Source of the DNA: an uncultured Oscillospiraceae bacterium
GTDB taxonomy: Bacteria > Bacillota_A > Clostridia > Oscillospirales > Oscillospiraceae
Direction of reading: 5' to 3'
DNA: 9,888 nucleotides
NCBI GenBank assembly: GCA_900757695.1
Contig: CAAEOU010000223.1
Location: forward strand, 1 to 9,888
Positions 6,293-9,888 of the stretch are shown piece by piece (within the stretch, counting starts at the first letter, position 1; every line of letters starts with the position of its first letter). Under the pieces are notes generated by a model, which was not told the origin of the DNA, did not search any database, and saw only the letters and a list, made by a program, of their open reading frames with translations. The position numbers and the translations under genes are program-made.

Positions 6293-6790
6293 TTGAAAAA
6301 AGTAGCCGTCATCATGGGCTCCGACAGCGATTTTCCCGTGGTCAAGGGTGCCATCACCCAGCTGAAGAAGTTCGGCGTTCCCTTTGAGGCCCGGGTCATG
6401 TCTGCCCACCGCACCCCTGCCGAGGCAGAGGAATTTGCCCGGACCGCTGAGGAAAAGGGCTTCGGCGTCATCATTGCCGCCGCCGGAAAGGCCGCCCATC
6501 TGGGAGGCGTACTGGCCGCCCAGACCATCGTTCCCGTTATCGGACTGCCCATCAAGTCCTCCTTTATGGATGGGCTGGACAGTCTTCTGTCCATTGTTCA
6601 GATGCCCGCCGGTATCCCTGTTGCCACCGTTGGCGTAGGGGCCGCTGACAACGCCGGTCTTCTTGCCGTGCAGATGCTCTCTCTTTCCGATGAGGGCCTC
6701 CGGCAGAAGCTCCGGGATTATAAGGCCGAAATGGCCGCATCCGTCCGTAAGAAAGATGAAAATTTACAGCTGGAGGTAGCAAAATTATGA
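6293..6790 (+). CDS. purE: N5-carboxyaminoimidazole ribonucleotide mutase (class I PurE)
   Basis: PurE converts N5-CAIR to CAIR in de novo purine synthesis. The 165-residue product from TTG 6293 starts MKKVAVIMGSDSDFPVVKGA, with the conserved GSDSD at residues 9-13, SAHRTP at 37-42 (its His being the family's catalytic residue), AAGKAAHLGG at 63-72 and DSLLSIVQMPAGIPVATVGV later. SAHRTP and AAHL put it in class I, which works with PurK rather than taking CO2 directly; purK is not in the window. The AGK and LGG positions differ from the GAGGAAHLPG of E. coli PurE. The start is TTG, fixed by AGGAGGT 8 bases upstream. Its TGA overlaps the purC ATG by 4 bases (ATGA). Expression is probably controlled by the promoter and attenuator-like leader upstream. 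Confidence 0.97.
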   Translation: MKKVAVIMGSDSDFPVVKGAITQLKKFGVPFEARVMSAHRTPAEAEEFARTAEEKGFGVIIAAAGKAAHLGGVLAAQTIVPVIGLPIKSSFMDGLDSLLSIVQMPAGIPVATVGVGAADNAGLLAVQMLSLSDEGLRQKLRDYKAEMAASVRKKDENLQLEVAKL

Positions 6791-7497
6791 AAAAGGTAGA
6801 GCAGCTTTACGAAGGCAAGGCCAAGAAGGTATTTTCCACGGAAGACCCCAATTACTGCATCGTCTCCTATAAGGACGACGCCACCGCCTTCAACGGCCAG
6901 AAGAAGGGCACCATTCTCGGAAAGGGCGCCATCAACAACCGGCTCACCAACTACTTCATGAAGCTTCTGGAGGAAAAGGGCGTTCCCACCCACTTTGTGG
7001 AGGAGCTCTCCGACACCGATGCCGTGGTCAAGAAGGTCAAGATCGTCCCTCTGGAGGTCATCATCCGCAATATCTCCGCAGGCAGCTTTGCCGCCCGCTA
7101 CGGCGTGGAGGAGGGCATCGTATTTGACGAGCCCACCATCGAGTTCTCCTATAAGTGCGACGAGCTCAACGACCCCCTCATGAACAGCTACCATGCCATC
7201 GCCCTGAAGCTGGCCACCCCTCAGGAGATCGACACCATCAAGGCCATGGCCTTCAAGGTCAACGATGTGCTGAGGGAGTTCTGGAAGAGCGTGGGCGTTA
7301 CGCTGGTGGACTTTAAGCTGGAGTTTGGCCGTCTGCCCGACGGCACCATCATTCTGGCCGATGAGATCTCCCCGGATACCGCCCGTCTCTGGGATTCCAA
7401 GACCGGCGAAAAGCTGGACAAGGATCGCTTCCGCCGGGATCTGGGCGGCGTAGAGGACGCCTATCAGGAGGTACTCCGCCGGGTTCTGGGCAAGTAA
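6787..7497 (+). CDS. purC: SAICAR synthase
   Basis: PurC (phosphoribosylaminoimidazole-succinocarboxamide synthase) joins CAIR and aspartate with ATP, using the product of the adjacent purE. The 236-residue protein has the full bacterial length. Family motifs in order: LYEGKAKKVF (residues 7-16, ATP-binding loop), DDATAFNGQKKG (30-41), EVIIRNISAGSFAARYG (90-106), LVDFKLEFG (173-181) and ADEISPDTARLWD. ATG 6787 overlaps the purE stop by 4 bases and has GGAGGT (6772-6777) 9 bases before it, inside the end of purE, so both coupling and direct initiation are possible. Only one base separates its stop from the purF start. Confidence 0.98.
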   Translation: MKKVEQLYEGKAKKVFSTEDPNYCIVSYKDDATAFNGQKKGTILGKGAINNRLTNYFMKLLEEKGVPTHFVEELSDTDAVVKKVKIVPLEVIIRNISAGSFAARYGVEEGIVFDEPTIEFSYKCDELNDPLMNSYHAIALKLATPQEIDTIKAMAFKVNDVLREFWKSVGVTLVDFKLEFGRLPDGTIILADEISPDTARLWDSKTGEKLDKDRFRRDLGGVEDAYQEVLRRVLGK

Positions 7498-7498
7498 G

Positions 7499-8935
7499 AT
7501 GAAGAATTGCCCTCAGGCCAAAGCCTGCTTTTCATCCCGGCAGTACGGCGAGGAGTGCGGCGTATTCGGCATTGCCCTGAAGGAGGGCAGCCAGCTTTCC
7601 GCCGCCCACAGCGTCTATACTGCCCTGTATGCCCTCCAGCACCGGGGGCAGCAGACTGCCGGCATCGCCTCGGTGGATCAGGGAAAGTTCCACCTCCACA
7701 AGGGCCCGGGACTGGTGCCCGATGTATTCAACGACAGGAACCTCAAGACCCTTACCGGCCCCGCAGCCATCGGCCATGTGCGCTATGCCTCCGGCGGCGA
7801 CACCGCCACCATCAACGCCCAGCCCCTGGTCATCACCCATGCCTCCGGCTCCATGGCCGTGTGCTATAACGGCCGTCTGGTAAACGCCGATGAGCTTCGG
7901 CGGGAGACCGAAAACCGGGGCGGCATCTTCCAGAGCAGCAACTCCGCCGAGGTCATCGCCTATCTTCTGGTGCGGGAGCGCATGCGGGCGGGCACCATTG
8001 AGGACGCCATCATCAACGCCATGCAGTACATGGTGGGCGCCTACTCCGTGGTGGTGCTGACTCAGGGCAAGCTGGTGGCCTTCCGGGACCCCAACGGCTT
8101 CCGTCCCCTGTGCATCGGTGAGGTGGACGGCTCCATTATGTTCGCCTCAGAGTCCTGCGCCTTCCCGGTGCTGGGCGGCCATCTGATCCGGGAGGTGGAG
8201 CCCGGCGAGGTGGTGGTGGCCGATCTGGGCGCCGGTACCTTCCGCTCCTTCCCCAGCGGCATCAAGGCCAGAAGCAGCCTGTGCATGTTTGAGTTTATCT
8301 ATTTCTCCCGGTCCGACAGCATCATCGACGGAGCCAGCGTAGATCTGGTTCGGCAGGAGGCCGGACGCTGCCTTGCCCGGCGGAACACCGTAGAGGCCGA
8401 CTGCGTCATCGGCGTGCCGGACTCCGGCATTACACCGGCCATGGGCTTTGCCCGGGAATCCGGTCTGCCTCTGCAGACGGGCTTTGTCAAGAACCGCTAT
8501 ATCGCCCGGACCTTCATTGAGCCAAGAGAGGCCGAGCGGGAAAAGGCCCTGCGCATCAAATTAAACGCCCTTGCCTCCACGGTTCGGGGCAAGCGGGTCA
8601 TTGTGGTGGACGATTCCATCGTCCGGGGCAACACCTGCCGCCGCACCGTGCAGCTGATCCGGGAGGCCGGTGCCAAGGAGATCCACTACCGTGTGGCCTC
8701 CCCCCGGTTTATGTATCCCTGCTTCTTCGGCACGGATATCCCCGACAGTGAGCATCTCATTGCCCACGGCAGAAGCAACGAGGAAATCCGGCAGCTCTTA
8801 GGGGTGGATACCCTGGACTACCTGACGGTAGAGGAGCTTGCCACCATCACCAAGGATTACAGCCGCGGCGTCTGCGACGCCTGCTTTACCGGCCGGTACA
8901 CCGTTCCGGTCCCAACACAGAAATCAGGAGAGTAA
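7499..8935 (+). CDS. purF: Amidophosphoribosyltransferase, [4Fe-4S] Bacillus type
   Basis: PurF catalyses the first committed step of purine synthesis, moving the glutamine amide nitrogen to PRPP. The 478-residue product matches the B. subtilis length (about 476). The N-terminal glutaminase nucleophile is Cys20 in EECGVFGI, so residues 1-19 are a propeptide to be cleaved. The C-terminal phosphoribosyltransferase domain has the PRPP loop [13 protein letters not shown] (367-379). Four cysteines in the places expected for the oxygen-sensitive [4Fe-4S] cluster are present: Cys262 (SSLCMFEF), Cys408 (YPCFFG), and Cys459 and Cys462 (GVCDACF). This fits an anaerobe. The propeptide is longer than the 11 residues of B. 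subtilis and has two extra cysteines (4 and 10). ATG 7499 starts one base after the purC stop with only a weak upstream G-rich run, so re-initiation after purC is likely. Confidence 0.98.
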   Translation: MKNCPQAKACFSSRQYGEECGVFGIALKEGSQLSAAHSVYTALYALQHRGQQTAGIASVDQGKFHLHKGPGLVPDVFNDRNLKTLTGPAAIGHVRYASGGDTATINAQPLVITHASGSMAVCYNGRLVNADELRRETENRGGIFQSSNSAEVIAYLLVRERMRAGTIEDAIINAMQYMVGAYSVVVLTQGKLVAFRDPNGFRPLCIGEVDGSIMFASESCAFPVLGGHLIREVEPGEVVVADLGAGTFRSFPSGIKARSSLCMFEFIYFSRSDSIIDGASVDLVRQEAGRCLARRNTVEADCVIGVPDSGITPAMGFARESGLPLQTGFVKNRYIARTFIEPREAEREKALRIKLNALASTVRGKRVIVVDDSIVRGNTCRRTVQLIREAGAKEIHYRVASPRFMYPCFFGTDIPDSEHLIAHGRSNEEIRQLLGVDTLDYLTVEELATITKDYSRGVCDACFTGRYTVPVPTQKSGE

Positions 8936-8939
8936 GAAC

Positions 8940-9888
8940 ATGAGTATTAGCAAAAGTGACAGCTACGCCGCAGCCGGCGTAGACGTAACCGCCGGCTACG
9001 AGTCGGTAAACCGCATCAAGCCTCTGGTGGAGAGCACCAATATCCCCGGCGTCATCGGCGGTCTGGGCGGCTTCGGCGGTCTGTTTGCCCCGGATATGGC
9101 CGGTATGAAGGAGCCCGTTATGGTCTCCGGCACCGACGGCGTGGGCACCAAGCTGAAAATCGCCTTCCTTATGGACAAGCACGACACCGTGGGCATCGAC
9201 TGTGTGGCCATGTGCGTCAACGATATCGTATGTGCCGGTGCAAGCCCCATGTTCTTCCTGGACTATGTGGCCTGCGGCAAGAACTACCCCGCCCGGATCG
9301 AGCAGATCGTCTCCGGCATTGCCGAGGGATGTCGGCAGGCGGGCTGCGCCCTGATCGGCGGCGAGACCGCCGAGATGCCCGGCTTCTATCCCGAGGAGGA
9401 GTACGATCTGGCGGGCTTCTCCGTGGGCATGGTAGACAAGGAGAAGATTCTGGACGGCCATGACATCGTCCCCGGTGACGTGCTCATCGGCCTTGCCTCC
9501 AACGGCGTACATTCCAACGGCTTCTCTCTGGTGCGGAAGGTGCTGGACGTGGAGAACGCCGACCTGAAGACCATTGTGCCCGAGCTCCACTGCTCTCTGG
9601 GCGAGGAGCTTTTGAAGCCCACCCGGATCTATGTGCGCCCGGTGAAGAACCTGCTTGCCTCCGGCCTGAAGGTCAAGGGCATCAGCCACATCACCGGCGG
9701 CGGCCTCTATGAGAACGTGCCCCGTATGCTCCCCGAGGGCGTATGCGCCCAGATCAGCAAGTCCTCCATCCCCGTGCCCCCCATCTTCACCATGATTCAG
9801 GAGAAGGGCAACATTCCCGAGCGGGATATGTACAACACCTTCAACATGGGCGTGGGCCTTGTGATGGCCGTGGCCAAGGAGGATTCCG
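8940..9888 (+). CDS. purM: Phosphoribosylformylglycinamidine cyclo-ligase (AIR synthase), 3' end outside window
   Basis: PurM closes the imidazole ring, turning FGAM into AIR with ATP, the substrate for the carboxylation steps in which PurE takes part. The frame is open from ATG 8940 to the window end: 316 residues are visible of the usual 340-350, so about 30 are missing. The product starts [20 protein letters not shown]. Hallmarks are [10 protein letters not shown], the ATP-binding [10 protein letters not shown] at residues 64-73, [11 protein letters not shown] at 140-150, [17 protein letters not shown] and [21 protein letters not shown] (8926-8931) lies 8 bases before the ATG, and the gene begins 4 bases after the purF stop. 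In related genomes purN, purH and purD often follow; that part is not visible here. Confidence 0.98.
   Translation, partial: MSISKSDSYAAAGVDVTAGYESVNRIKPLVESTNIPGVIGGLGGFGGLFAPDMAGMKEPVMVSGTDGVGTKLKIAFLMDKHDTVGIDCVAMCVNDIVCAGASPMFFLDYVACGKNYPARIEQIVSGIAEGCRQAGCALIGGETAEMPGFYPEEEYDLAGFSVGMVDKEKILDGHDIVPGDVLIGLASNGVHSNGFSLVRKVLDVENADLKTIVPELHCSLGEELLKPTRIYVRPVKNLLASGLKVKGISHITGGGLYENVPRMLPEGVCAQISKSSIPVPPIFTMIQEKGNIPERDMYNTFNMGVGLVMAVAKEDS

Overview
The window is a gene-dense stretch of a bacterial chromosome with two operon segments, all genes on the + strand. The genes are GC-rich, with C/G-heavy third codon positions. The V/A-type ATPase operon, the purE-purC-purF-purM order, the strong AGGAGG ribosome binding sites and the Bacillus-type [4Fe-4S] PurF all fit a high-GC anaerobic Clostridia genome of the Oscillospiraceae/Ruminococcaceae type. 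The family placement is an inference from gene order and codon style; no marker gene here fixes the species.

Bases 1-5949 are the 3' part of a V-type (A/V-type) ATPase operon: the end of the peripheral-stalk subunit E, then C (V0-V1 connector), F (central stalk), A (catalytic), B (non-catalytic nucleotide-binding) and D (central rotor shaft). E, C and F are tightly packed, as are A, B and D. The C/F and A/B junctions each overlap by 8 bases. A 284-base AT-richer spacer rich in inverted repeats (1791-2074) splits the operon between F and A. The operon ends in a clear intrinsic terminator with a UUCG loop (5966-5993). The membrane subunits (I, K) would lie upstream, outside the window.

Bases 5950-6292 are a 343-base intergenic region. 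After the terminator it holds a good sigma-70-type promoter (TTGCAA, 17-base spacer, TAAAAT), a 9-base inverted repeat whose right arm covers the -10 box, and a leader of about 160 bases. The leader contains a candidate 21-codon peptide with a strong, well-spaced Shine-Dalgarno sequence. Its stop codon directly abuts a second intrinsic-terminator-like hairpin, just upstream of the purE ribosome binding site. This looks like a transcription attenuator for the purine operon and is the most interesting part of the window.

Bases 6293-9888 are the start of a de novo purine operon: purE, purC, purF and purM (cut by the window end). They are spaced by -4, +1 and +4 bases, so they are almost certainly co-transcribed and translationally coupled. 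Together they encode PRPP amidotransferase (first step), AIR synthase, N5-CAIR mutase and SAICAR synthase. No mobile element, CRISPR array, tRNA or rRNA was seen.
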